A stretch of DNA of 64,000 nt, taken from the NCBI RefSeq assembly GCF_016545825.1, contig NC_052616.1, positions 13,330,001-13,394,000 of the forward strand, given 5' to 3'. This DNA comes from Eucalyptus grandis (Eukaryota > Streptophyta > Magnoliopsida > Myrtales > Myrtaceae). The notes below the pieces were generated by a model. The model made no database searches. It was not told the DNA's origin and saw only the letters and a program-made list of their open reading frames with translations. Position 1 is the stretch's first letter. Every line of letters starts with the position of its first letter. The translations under genes were made by a program, and so were the position numbers. Shown in pieces: positions 33,801 to 46,349 of the stretch.

Positions 33801-36800
33801 ATCTGCTTGCTCTTGATACTAGAGAATCCTATAAGGTGAACTATGAATTTGAATGTCCAATATTCGACGCTTGTCCGTATAGTGTCTTAAATTAATTTTG
33901 CCACTTTGAAAGTGTCAAGTCTCAAATGCTGGCTCAAAAGTCAGCCCGTCCAATAACGAAATAATTTATCTTGAAAGCATTGATTATGCGTATCACCAAC
34001 ATAATAAGCATATGGAAAATTGTAAATTTCTCTTATTTAGTTGCTTAGCAAGTATTTAGGGGGCTTCTTGTAGTAGAATCCTAACTAGTAAATGTGCGTT
34101 TCATAACCGCAAATTCTGAAAATTAATATTTTTCAGTTCACTTAAGGCATATGTCACAATTCAATTAAGCATTGGAAATAGAAAACTCAAATACCTAACG
34201 AGATTTTTATTTGATAACCTTAATTAGTATTGACTTAAAAGACTCAATCAAGTCGATATTTTACTTAATATGGTAATTAAGGGAGGGGTTAATTAATTCA
34301 TTCCATCGGAAAAATAATTGATGGCCAGTACAATCTTCCCAAATATATCGTTAAAACCTACTAATAATGATCACTGTCTTATGTTTTGTGAGAAATTAAT
34401 AATATTCAACTATTAATTTTTAGTTGTCACCAAAAAAAACATTTTGTTGTCATTTTCAACACTTAATATTATCCACACTGAAATCAGTAATTATGTTTCC
34501 ACTTTTTTTTATAATCTTATTTAGCATTGGTTTAAAAGATTCAATTAAATCCAAAATTCATGTAACATGGTAAGTAAGGGTGGGGTAACTTGATTCATTC
34601 AAGATAAGAAAAGAAAAAATTGATCGATGGCAAGTAGAAGGTTTCCAATTATATCGTTTGGCCTTCCAATAATGATTGTCGTTGGGAGAAAAATTAAAGA
34701 CTTGACCTTGACCGGTTCGATTCCCATATTTTACAAAGAGATTAATATGTTGGGAGGCTTTAACCACCATGCTGCAGATTATCACATGAAATGTTTTCCT
34801 CGTAATAATAGTCATACTACTTAAAATTAGGTTTGAGTTCCAAGTCAATTAGGGAATCAACTTGTTCAATTCCAAGCCAATTCTTAAGGGAATCGGTTCG
34901 ATTCTCGATTCCCAAATTTATGAAATGAGTACAATAGGATAGGTTCCAAATTCCTTAGTTTAAAAACTACCCATTCTAAACTTATCATCTCATCGAGCTT
35001 AGTGGAGGAGTTTTTACCGCCCTCTCATTTCAAACTGTCCCCACTTGACGCGCCAATGACGACTTAAACTTATCCGGAAGGGTGTAATCAATTTAATATT
35101 TTCACGGTATCTATTGATGCCCCTCTATTTTTAAGTTAATGTCTCCCATGATTGATATGAAATGGTTTCACAAATTGTTACTTACGTGTATTGTAAACAA
35201 AATACTCATTTTTGCAAGATAGTAAATTGAGTGAAGTACAGTGATTTACAACTTTAGATGAACATTAAGATATGTTAAATCACATCAATAATTTCCCAAG
35301 GCACATCAATAACAGTTCACGTCATTTATGAAGCAATTGCTTGGACACATGCCCCTAGACGTAACGGGAGCCCTTGTCGTACTTAGACTGGGTCTATTTC
35401 TCACTTGGCTGGGCAGGGTAAGAAATCTACTATATCAGATACTAGAGCCTAGATCGCTTCAAGGTAGACATTTAAAAATCTCTGTATTAAGTATATGACC
35501 TCAGTTGCTTGTCTAGTTACAGTAGGTGAACGTGAACTAGTCTCCACTTTCTCAGAAATTGCACAGATATTGCTAGGTCAATACCAATAACTTCTTTTTG
35601 CCTGAGCTTCTGACGAGGTGAGAGTTCAAAAGTCTTGTCCACTATAAAGTTCTGTGTGAAGTTAAGTTGATTCATTACCACAAACCCTCGACCGACTCTT
35701 TATTCAACGAAGCACGCTTTTGAAAGCTATAAAAACAATGGTATAGTAAAACAGAATAGGTGACTGCAAATGTTTGGTAACTTTCGCCAAACACCATTAT
35801 TTGAAATTAATAGCCGGCTGATGGCGATAGCCATTCGAGAAAATGTCGCTGTCATTAACATTAATATGAAGATATATTCAGTGCTTGCCGTGAACTTGCC
35901 TAGTAAACAAGAATTTTGATTAGAACTACATCAGAAGTATCCAACAAGTTTCCGGGAAGTTTCTGCAAATATAAAACAAGAGGGGATTGGAAATTACTTA
36001 TGTTTCCCCATCAGTTCCTTTGAAAAGTTAAACAACAATTTAATAAATAAATAAATAAAATCACAGAGTTAGGTATGTTAATACACGAACCAAGCAAATT
36101 AAAGGAGCATGCAATCATACTAAAAGATTTCGATGCTTGTCACTTTCAACTTAGCCAAGACAAAGATTACAACGATTTTTAATTTGTTAAAGCGTGTGTG
36201 CATCATAGACAAGCAGCCATACACTAATAGAATGATTAGGGCCTAATTCCCTAAAAAAGCCCCAATTTTAGATTTAATCTCAATTCTGTCCCGAACTTTT
36301 TTTTGCCAGAAAAGATCCCAACTTTAGATTTAGTTTCAATATTGGCCCAAAATTTTTTTTGTCTAAAAAGCCCTAAATAGGTTGAGTCTCAAATATGTCC
36401 TGAATAATTTTTGTCTAAAAAAAATTGCAAACATTTAACTCAAATCTCATATTTGTCTTGAACTTTTCTTTGTCTAAAAGATATTATTAACTTTCAATCT
36501 AATCTCCAATTTACCCTTGTTAACCCTCAATCCAAAAATCGTCATTAGTTATTTAACGTAGCATTTCTCCATTGTAGCATATCCACATCGGCAAGGTGAC
36601 GTGAAAAATTATCTTCAAAACGAAACCATCTTTTGATATGAAATTAGGGGAAATTAGGGACGACTAACGACAATTTTTGGATGGATGGCTGGAGGGAGAA
36701 GATCTGGAATTAGAGTTAAAGTTTGTGATTTTTTTTTATACAAAAAGAAATTTATGACAGATTTGAGACTAAACCTTAAATTGAGATTTTTTAGACAAAA

Positions 36801-37400
36801 ATTGAGAATTCTATAAATCAGCTCTTCTACCTTGCAACGCAACATAACGCTATGATCCGGCAGGAATCGGTAGCTGAAATATATTTGGATATTTGACTCA
36901 CGACAAGCACATCTGAATTAAATGTTCTTGGAGTCAGATACGAATCTACTCCAGTAAAGAAAAACATGGAAGTTCCTTTGAAACTTCCCATGATTTTACC
37001 TTATATTATATTCGACAGCAAAGTAAGTTATTTCTGCTGGTAATTAAGAAATTTTAATTAGCTTCTTCGAATAAGCTGGAACTGCAAAAGAATGAAGTAC
37101 CAAACCTACTTGCAGACTTTTCCACATGAAACATGAAAATTATATAGATTGATGTCAAAGGCATATATATTCAAGAGGATCATGCAAAATCAAAAGGGAT
37201 ATCACTAAAATAAACCAAAACTTGTACAATGTGCCAAGCAGATCCCACACAAAGCGGCTGTAAATTCACGATTCACTGAAGTTAAAACAGTTATAAGAAT
37301 TTAGACACTATGACAAGCCTCAACTTCTGCAACCTCAGTCTAAAGCATTTCGGCAATACATAAACCAAAAAACCTCACCACCACTCACCAGACTATAGGC
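33800..37400. repeat. 5' region of NLR unit B
   Basis: Begins CATCATCTGCTTGCTCTT, matching 40450 onward (about 190 bp after the NLR2 stop). The match extends through TGCCACTTTGAAAGTG, and 33800-34560 is paralogous to 40450-41200. From about 35060 it also aligns with 130-2110 upstream of NLR1. No gene is seen. The immediate NLR2 upstream (37000-37400) is AT-rich without a clear TATA box. Confidence 0.7.
36240..36820. mobile_element. Foldback-like element with ~55-bp subterminal repeats
   Basis: Five degenerate units of about 52-59 bp (36255-36520), each reading roughly GTCTAAAAA-CCCCAACTTTAGATT-AATCTCAAT-TGTCC-GAACTTTTT. An inverted unit (GAGACTAAACCTTAAATTGAG...TTAGACAAAA) lies at 36765-36805. 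Ends are imprecise and I could not fix a target duplication. It lies about 580 bp upstream of the NLR2 start codon. Confidence 0.5.
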
Positions 37401-40261
37401 ATGGCAGAGAGCCCAGTGAATTACCTACTCAACAAGCTCGCACAATTTGTTGAGAACGAGGTGCAAGTCCTGACAGGAGCCCAAGAAGAAGCCCTATCAG
37501 TGAGAGGAGAATTAGAGCGAGTCCGGGCCTTCCTCAGGGTTGCAGATTCCCTAGAAGAAAGCGACAATGAAGTCAAAGTGTGGGTGCAGCAGTTGAGAAA
37601 CACAGCCTACGACATGGAGGACGCTCTCGATGAGTTCTCTCTGCTCCTGAGACATGATCATGGAGTCGGTTTCATCAGCCTCATCAGCAGGATGTCTTGC
37701 TGCATCAAGAACCTGAAGGCTCGGTACCGACTCACATCTGAAATAAAGCGCATAAACTCCAAAGTAAAGGGCATATGCAATGGGCACCGGAGGCTGCGCC
37801 ACAAATTCAGCAGAGCTCAACAAAATCCGAGCTCAACTGGAGCAGACAACACATGGCAGGACCACCGAGGCAATGCCCTTCTCGTAGATGAAACTGACCT
37901 GGTAGGCATTGAGCAGCCGAAGAATGAGCTGGTCGGGCGGTTACTTGAGGGGGCTCTCGGGCGGGAGGTCATCTCCATCGTGGGAATGGGAGGGTTGGGC
38001 AAAACCACTCTGGTGAAGCAAGTCTACGAAGACCCCACCGTGAAGAAACATTTCACGGCGTATGCTTGGATCACTCTCTCTGGGTCCTCAAAGATCGAAG
38101 AGCTCCTCACAGACATGCTTGATCAGATCATGAAAGTGATCAGGACACCGGTCCCTCCAGGAGCCTACACTATGAATAGCCATTGGCTGAAGACGATCAT
38201 CAAGGACCTGCTTCAGAGGAGGAGGTACCTGATCATCCTCGATGACGCCTGGTGCATAAACGAATGGGATGCAGTCAAGCATGCCTTGCCCAACAACTGT
38301 CAGGGAAGCCGGGTGATCATCACGACTCGGAATGCTGATCTCGCATCAACCACGTGCAAGGAGTTCAACGGGCTGGCTAAAAATATGGAGCCACTTGATC
38401 CCGCTCAGTCATGGGAGCTTTTCTGTCGGAAGACTTTTCAGGGGAATTCATGCCCTTCCCCCCTGGAGGAGATATGTGAGTACATTTTGAAAAAGTGTGA
38501 AGGACTACCACTCGCAATTGTGGCCATCAGTGGCGTTCTGGCAGGGAAAGACAAACGGAGGATCTATGAATGGGAATTGGTTCGTCGCAGTCTTCGTACT
38601 GAGATTGACTGCAACGACAAACTCAAAAATTTGAAAAGAGTTCTTTCGCTGAGCTTTAATGATCTGCCATACTACCTGAAATCCTGTTTCTTGCACTTAA
38701 GTTTATTTCCCAAGGGTCACCACATCAAATGTCAGAGACTGATTCGGTTATGGATCGCAGAAGGATTTGTTGAAAAGAAAGAAGGAAAGACCCTCGAAGA
38801 AGTTGCTAAGGACTACTTCGTGGAGCTGTTGAACAGAAGCTTGATAGAGGTGGCTGCTAAACAAAGTGATGGAAGGGTCAAGACTTGCCGCATCCATGAT
38901 TTGCTGCAGGACATTATCACTTCAAGGTCGACTGATCAGGGCTTTGCCGAAATAGCCAAAGAAGAAAATCGTGAATGGACAGACAAAATCCGTCGCCTGT
39001 CAATACAGAACACCCTGCAAACTATGCCACGGAATTGGTCCTTGTCTCAACTTCGCTCTTTATATTTGTTTGGGGTAGAGAAATCATTAATGAACTCAGT
39101 TTTAGCTTGTGATATGAAACTGCTCAATGTTTTGGATATGCAAGCGGCTCCTTTAACAAGGTTCCCTGCTCAAGTTGCTGATTGGTGTTGTCTGAGATAT
39201 CTAAGTTTCAGGTCCACTGAGGTGAGTATGATTCCACGCTCTATTGGGAAACTTCAAAACTTGGAGACTCTAGACCTTAAACACACAAATGTCACCGAAT
39301 TGCCTGTTGAGATCTTGAAACTCCAACGGCTTCGTCATCTCCTTGTTTATCGCTACAAGAATGTGTCCTATTCATCCTTCAAGTTCGGCTTCAAGGCCCT
39401 TAGGGGAATAGGGGCTTTGGTAATCCCTTCAAAGCTCTGCTATTTAGAGGCAGATGACGAAAGTAGCAGCAGTGTGATAAAGAGCTTGGAATGTTGACAC
39501 AACTGGATAGATTGGCCATTCTGAAATTAAGAAAAGAAGATGGAAGGGATTTGTGCTTGTCAATCTCCAAACTAACCAGGCTTCGAGCAATTTCTGTAGC
39601 TTCTGTTGATGATGATGAGGTTATTGATCTGCAACACGTCTCGAGTCCACCTCCATTCCTTGAGAGAATCTACTTGAGAGGACGCTTGGGGGCTTTACCA
39701 CACTGGTTACCCTCTCTCAGTAGCCTGATGAAATTGAACCTGAGGTGCAGTCGCCTAAAAAATGACCCTCTTGTGCCTCTCGAAAATCTGCCAAATCTTG
39801 TGCATCTCGTGTTGCTTCAGGTTTACGAAGGAAGCTCATTGTGCTTCAAAGCAGAATCATTTAAGAAGCTAAAGACTCTGGGTCTTGATCAATTTGATGA
39901 ACTCAGGTCCGTAGAAGTGGAGAAGGGAGCAATGCCTTATCTTGAGATGTTTATCATTCAGCGTTGCAAGTTACTAGAGAAGCTTCCATCAGGTATTGAA
40001 TATCTGAAAAAGCTGGAAGTGCTGAAGATTTTCGATATGCCAGATGAGCTCGTCAAGAAGCTTGTGCTAGGTGGGCAAAATGATGACTATCAGAAAGTTG
40101 CGCATGTTCCACAATTATATTATGGGCACTGGAAAGACGGGGGTTGGGATGTCCAGTTAATCGAAAGATCAGTGCAGAGAGATCATTGCAGAGAGATCAG
40201 ATCAGTGCATGTTCCAAGCACGAGTACGAGTAGCAATCAGTACCCACCATGTTGGAAGTGA
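37401..40261 (+). CDS. NLR2: CC-NB-ARC-LRR resistance protein, RPM1-like, frameshifted
   Basis: Close paralogue of NLR1 over its whole length. The first frame (37401-39497) gives coiled-coil with EDALDEF at 73-79, P-loop GMGGLGKTT at 195-203, LIILDDAW at 277-284, GLPL at 368-371, IHD at 498-500 and the first LRRs. It then shifts near 39480, where NLR1 continues M-R-E-L-G-M. The remaining 256 codons (39491-40261) carry the rest of the LRRs and tail with no further stop. One missing A in the run at 39478-39481 would explain the shift. Just upstream (39419-39440) a +1/-1 pair of indels relative to NLR1 changes a few residues of one LRR. Either a recent pseudogene encoding a 698-residue truncated receptor, or a consensus error. 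Same strand as NLR1, an expected tandem arrangement. Confidence 0.85.
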
Positions 40262-41206
40262 ATGTACTGCATGAATGAATAACTGAGTCTGCCAAATGTT
40301 TGTAACTCATGACTGGTCAATGTGAATGTATTGTAAGTTAGCTGTGACTGCGAGTCTGTCTGTAAACGACATCAAGGAGCCATCAAAAGAAGTTAGTAAT
40401 GTCTATAAATACATTATAAGAATGTTCTTACTTTTTCGGTTGTAGCTACCATCATCTGCCTGCTCTTTACGTTAGTTAATCCTATAGAGAGACTACGAAT
40501 TTGACTCTCCAATTTTCGATGCCTATCCATGTAGTATCTTAAAATATTTTTGCCACTTTGAAAGTGCCGAGTATCAAGTCACTTCCACCCTAAGACATTT
40601 GTTAAACATACTTAATGAGGAAATTGTCAATTATACATATCACGAATGCAATTAGTACATTGAAAAGTGTAATATTCTCTTATTTAATTGCTTAAGAAGT
40701 GTCTTGAATACTTTTTTTTTCTTGACAAAATCCTAACTACTAAAGGTGTGTTTGATAACAGCAAGTACCCAAAACTAAGATTTTCAATGCATTTAGGGCA
40801 TCTTTCATTTATGAATTAAGTCTTAAAAATTGAAAATTCAGTTTTTAATAAGATTAAGCTCGTTTGATAGCTTTAATTTGCATTGGCTTAATAGAATTAG
40901 TAAAGTGAAAAATTTACCTAGTATGGTAAGTAAAGGAGGAGCTACTTAATTCATTCAAAGGAAAATATAATTGACGGCATGTAGAAAATTGCCAAATACA
41001 TCACTAGAATCTGTAATAATTGTCATTATCCTACGTTTTGTTAGATATTAATAATATTCAACTATACATTAAAATTATCAACAAAAACTTCCTATTGTTA
41101 TTTTCAACACTAAATACTGTTAACAATTAAAATCCAGTACTTAGATTCTGATTTTATTTGATAATTCATTCATCATTGACTAAAAAGTTTTCATCAAGTC
41201 CAAAAG
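40262..41206. repeat. NLR2 3' flank and beginning of NLR unit C
   Basis: The first 140 bases match the NLR1 3' flank. From 40450 the sequence is paralogous to 33800-34560, that is, the start of the upstream region of the next NLR unit. It stops at the assembly gap. Confidence 0.7.
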
Positions 41207-41306
41207 NNNNNNNNNNNNNNNNNNNNNNNNNNNNNNNNNNNNNNNNNNNNNNNNNNNNNNNNNNNNNNNNNNNNNNNNNNNNNNNNNNNNNNNNNNNNNN
41301 NNNNNN
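41207..41306. other. Assembly gap of exactly 100 N
   Basis: A run of 100 Ns, the conventional size for a gap of unknown length. It interrupts the NLR unit C flank, so true spacing across it is not known. Confidence 0.98.
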
Positions 41307-41476
41307 ATATTTTTATGAAAGACAAAACTGTATCAAGGCAAAAATTTTCTCGATAAGCATTCCGTATACTAAAGCAAAACGATTACTTTGTGGTGCATTT
41401 TGACTTGGGGCGCCAGCACATGCAAGCACGTGAAGTATTCGCCGAAGCAATGAGGAACCAGATCTAAAGACTTTAA

Positions 41477-41828
41477 GGTCTACCGGAAAAGGACAAATGA
41501 GGATCCGTTAGGTTATTCCGAATCGACAAGGTCAACTAGCCAGTAAGAGAAAACGTGGATTAGTCGGCACACAAAAACGTGGATTAGTCGGCACACAAAC
41601 CCTTCGTTTAGCAGGAAATGAACTTTTAGAAAAACATTTTTCTAATTTTTTGGTCTACCGGAAAAGGACAAATGAGGATCCGTTAGGTTATTCCGAATCG
41701 ACAAGGTCAACTAGCCAGAGTAAGAGAAAACGTGGATTAGTCGGCACACAAAAAACGTGGATTAGTCGGCACACAAACCCTTCGTTTAGCAGGAAATGAA
41801 CTTTTAGAAAAACATTTTCTAATTTTTG
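41477..41828. repeat. ~175-bp tandem duplication beside the gap
   Basis: GGTCTACCGGAAAAGGAC starts at 41477 and again at 41652; the copies run to TTTGG at about 41828. They differ only by small length changes (CAGTAAG/CAGAGTAAG, A5/A6, T5/T4). Within each, AAAACGTGGATTAGTCGGC is itself repeated in tandem. The right copy contains the left arm of the TIR element described next. Confidence 0.85.
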
Positions 41829-42118
41829 GTGTTTGTTCACAAAAATTAAATAAATCAAAGGAAGCATTTTCCTCTTTCTTCTATCCAAACCAAGCACATT
41901 CTCATCCGCGCACTCATTTTAATCATTTTTTATTTTTCTTTTCTTTTTTTCCTTTTTTTTTAATAGAAGTTACTAGAAGGCCGATCTCCTCCCTCTTTCG
42001 CTTTCAACCTCACCGCTAGTGATAGCGTTGGACGTCCGCCAACAACAACCAAAGTGTCTGTGCAGCGTAGTCTCGCAAGGCTACGATCCTTGTTGCTGCA
42101 CCCACCATGAGCGGAAGA

Positions 42119-42558
42119 TGTAAGAATTATTGTGGCCCACATGACATGATTTAATATGGTTTAATTACTGTTGAAATGCTATAAAATAAATAAATATTGG
42201 TTATGAGAAGTTACGACTCTAATAAAACGAAGAGGTATGACTTTATGAAAGTTGAAAATGCGCTTTGATGGAAGGCACCTATCGAAAGAATGTATAAATA
42301 GAGTCCGTTCTTTCTCCGCCTATCTATGAACAACAATAACAGAAAGAATTGATATTCTCTCATCCATCGATAGAATATATTAAAGAATAGTGGGTTAAGG
42401 GAGAGAAATCGGATTTCTTCATTTGATTCAAGTTCATCGGTTTTTCACAACGGCTATGATAAATGTACGTTTTCATCTATTTGTGAAAATCATGAAGATC
42501 AAATAATACTGTTTTATGATGAATTTCCGCATTAAAGAATTATATGTATTGTCTAACA
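42119..42558 (+). repeat. 5' LTR of plus-strand Copia
   Basis: 440 bp, TGTAAGAATT...GTCTAACA, followed after two bases by the PBS. Confidence 0.9.
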
Positions 42559-42560
42559 TT

Positions 42561-42572
42561 TGGTATCAGAGC
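42561..42572 (+). other. Primer-binding site, plus-strand Copia
   Basis: TGGTATCAGAGC, an exact initiator tRNA-Met complement. Confidence 0.9.
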
Positions 42573-43984
42573 GTGGTTTATGATCTCATGATTTTTCCGT
42601 TTATAGAAATATTATGATTTATGTATGATGATTCGTTGAACGATCCTATTTGTACTGTTGTTATTGTTGAAAATGTTTTCGGATGGTTCTATTAAAAAAA
42701 AAAATTCCGAATGGAAAGGACAAAAATGGTGGAATTCGGATTTTTGAGGCCAAGTGAGAAACTCACCGGTGCCGGGCAAAATCCGGCGACCCACCGCTTG
42801 ATTTCAGATCCACACTGTCGCACTATCATAAGGAACATTAGTCATGAGTTTTTCCAGTATATTGGTGTTCACCGAAGGCTAATTGAGAGGCGGAAGTCGC
42901 GGTGGTTAAGGATTTGCATTTTGGGAAATTTTTGTTTGATTTGAGGCCAATTTCTTGGTCATTTTCACCAAAACTTGGACCCATGTGGCCGTGCTGGCAT
43001 GCTCTTCAAAACCCATTATTTATTTGTGATTGGGATGGGCTGCCGGAGAAGAAACGAGCGGCGAAATCATGGTGGAACGGCGAAAAACGACAAAGAATCG
43101 ATTACGGGCGCAAGGAAGAAGGCGTGTGGGCGTGCTGCAGCTGCGGTGCGGTGGACCCACGCACCACGCGCTCTCATGTGTGCTCAACCACTGCGCGTGT
43201 GGATGCCACGCAGCGCAGGATGCCACCGCACGCGCTGACGATCGAGGGGCTGTTTTTTATATTTTATTTTTTTATTTTCTGCCCCTATGCTAATTTATTA
43301 TTTACCATTTGGCCCCTGGATTTTAAATTTATGGTTTTGCGCTTATGAAATTATGATTTTACGATTTTGCTCTTATTTTGATTACGTTTTTGTCCTTGTG
43401 TGCAATTTGGTAAATATTTGTATTTTACAATATTAAAAATTCATATTATGAATGGTTTGTTAGTCACCAAAGTGGCCAAACCTTAACGTTTTTGAATTTT
43501 GATATTGTAAATTGTTTTATTCAATTACTCATGATTAATTGATGCTATATATATTGATATATTTCATATCATTATTGGAGTTATGGGCATATTGAAGTTT
43601 ATTTATTATAAGAACTTAGGGATTAACCCAAAGGTTAATTATTTTCTTATAATTCATGAACATGATAGTTGGTAATTAATATGACTTGTTAAATTTGTTT
43701 GTATATCCAAAGATAGCAAATAAATTTTAATAAGATATATTTACAATTACCAAATAAAAGTTATTAGCATCATTATGGTTTATATATATTTGCATATCAT
43801 AGGATTGCCCAAAGGAGAACTATGATGTGCATATGTAGTTTAGTTTGAATTTGATTAAGTGATATTCACAATGCATTAATGTATGAGTATTTTCTTGCAC
43901 ATTTGCAGTATTTATACCTGTTTCACTCCATTCGCATGCCTCGTCTGTTCCATTAGTCAATGGGATGAATTTTCCTGATTTGAG

Positions 43985-44695
43985 TGAACAAGTCTAGTTT
44001 CTTTTAGATGTCCTGGATCTTGATTTAGTGCTTCAAGTTGAGAAACCAGCTGCTATTATAAAAGCAGCGATGATGAAAAGTCTTTCCATAAAGCTTGGGA
44101 AAGATCAATGCATCGAGCTTAATGTTCATGCGAATGACAGTTGCAAACAACTTAAAAACTTCTCTTCCCAAGAATGATAATGCTAAGGAATTTATGAAAT
44201 TTATGGAAGAGCGTTCTCAAACTGATAAGTTACTTGCTGGTACATTGATGAGCACATTGACCACTATGAAATATGATGGTTCACGTACCATGCATGAACA
44301 TAAACTCAGCAAAGTTAAGGACTTTAGGAATGAATGTGGATGAGTACTTTTAGTACAGTTTATACTTAATTCCTTGCCTCATGAGCAATATGAGTCATTT
44401 CAAATGAATTACAACACTATAAATGATAAGTGGAATGTAAATGAATTGGCCAGTATGCTAGTTCAAGAGGAAATAAGGATAAAGAATCAAAAGGCTCATT
44501 TTGTTCATCTCTTAAGTCATCAAGAAGTTCAAAGGAATTTCAAAAGAAAAGGTGGAAGGAGCAAGAAGAAAGGATTACACGTCCTAAATAACTCTTCAAA
44601 GGCTTCTCAAATCCACAGAAGGAACACAATCTTATTAAGTGTCATTTTTGCAACAAAATTGGACAACGAAAGAAAGATTGTTCAAACGTAAGGCT
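43985..44695 (+). pseudogene. Copia gag remnant (plus-strand element)
   Basis: Pieces in several frames: NNLKTSLPKNDNAKEFMKFM and LAGTLMSTLTTMKYDG (44095-44343), SLPHEQYESFQMNYNTI and ELASMLVQEEIRIKNQ (44374-44510), and a knuckle CHFCNKIGQRKKDC (44640-44690) in which the zinc-binding His is replaced by Gln. It is inactivated. Confidence 0.8.
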
Positions 44696-44759
44696 TAGTT
44701 CAAAAGAAAGGTAAGCCTTGTGTTTTAGTATGTTTTGAATCAAATTTTACTGAAATTCC

Positions 44760-45905
44760 TCATAATATTTGATGGATTGACCATGCCACAACTCATGTGT
44801 CAAATACGATGCAGGGATTTCTTACGATCCAAATTATAAAGCAAAATGAAAGTTATGTGATTACGGGAAATAGAAACAAAACTCCAGTTGAAGACATTGG
44901 CACTTACCGTTTGATCTTAGATACTAGGCATTATTTGAATTTGTTTCGAACCCTTTATGTGCCTACATTTTTCACAATTTAGTTTCTTTGCCAAGACTTA
45001 ATATGGCGGATTTTATTGTAAGTTTGGTTCTGAATCTTTCAGTTTATTTAAGAGTGATACTCTTATTGGAAGCTGTAACTTTATGTGACGGTCTCTACAA
45101 ATTTAGACTTGATAATACTTTTGTTGAGACATTAATGACCTCGTATCATAATGTTGGCACTAAACGAAGTTTAGTAAATGAGAATTCTGCTTACTTATGG
45201 TATAAACGTTTGGGTCATATATCCAGGAAATAATGCAAAGATTAGTGAAGAATGAAATTCTTCCAAATTTGGATTTTATTGACCTTGGAGTGTGTATTGA
45301 TTGTATTAAAGGAAAATAAACAAAGCACACTAAGAAAGGTGCCACAAGAAGTACGAGCTTCTTGAAATTATACATACTGGCATATGTGATCCTTTCGATG
45401 TTCTATCTTTTGGTAAGGAAAGCTATTTCATCACGTTTATTAATGATTTTTCACGTTATGGTTACATTTATCTATTACATGATAAGTCTCAATCAGTGAA
45501 TGCACTTGAAGTGTTTATTAAAGAAGTTGAGAGACAATTACATAGAAATGTGAAAATAATAAGATCGGATAGAAGTGGTAAATATTATGGAAAGTATGAT
45601 GAATCGACAATATCCAGGTCTATTTGCTAAGTTTCTTGAAAGATATGGCATTTGTGCTCAATACACAATGTCAAGTACACCACAACAAAATGGTGTAGCA
45701 GAAAGGCATAATCGTACTTTAATGGAAATGGTTAGGAGTATGATGAGTCATTTATCTTTATCCTTATTTTTGTGGATGTATGCTTTAAAGACTTTTATGT
45801 ATTTATTAAACAGGGTTCCTACTAAGGTAGTTCCAAAGACTCCTTTAAACTGTGAACAGGAAGGAAACCTAATTTACGACACCAGTATATTTGGGGTTGT
45901 CAAGT
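44760..45905 (+). pseudogene. Copia protease and integrase remnants (plus-strand element)
   Basis: Protease: WIDHATTHVSN (44772) has lost the catalytic S-G after Asp; ETIGTYRLILDT-type sequence follows. The pre-integrase SAYLWYKRLGHISRK ends in a stop at 45231-45233. The integrase core shows DDFSRYGYIYLLHDKSQS, RSDRSGKYYG, STPQQNGVAERHNRTL and LWMYALKT, spread over two frames with a shift near 45575. Confidence 0.85.
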
Positions 45906-46349
45906 AGAAGTAAGAATTTACAATCTACATGAAAGGAAATTGGATTCAAGAACAACCAATGGTTATTTCATTTGTTATGCAGAGAATCCAAAGGGTATAA
46001 ATTTTATTGTTCTAATCATAGTACAAGAATTGTTGAATCTGGAAATGTTAGGTTCATTAAGAATAGTGACATCGGTGAGAGTGAAAGAGTTCGTGATGCT
46101 TGCATTCAAGAAGTAAGGGTAGAAGTTCCTATACCCAAAGCTTCTAAAGTTGTTGTTCTTGATATTATAGTACAACCTAACAATAATCGAGAACAACAAA
46201 TTAATGAACAAACACTCCATAATGGAGATGTCAACATTGAACCTCCAATAGCTGAGTCACAAGAAATAGCATTAAGGAGATCTCAAAAAGAAAGGAGGTA
46301 AGTTATTTCGATGACTACATGGTTTATCTACAATAGTCAAAAATTGACC

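Noticed and set aside
34706..34730. GGTTCGATTCC resembling a tRNA B box
   Set aside because: No A box or cloverleaf arms pair around it; a similar phrase recurs at 34890 without tRNA context. I found no tRNA gene in the window.
42902..43348. 148-codon frame in Copia leader
   Set aside because: In the untranslated leader between PBS and gag, overlapped by other frames; no retroelement or host domain.
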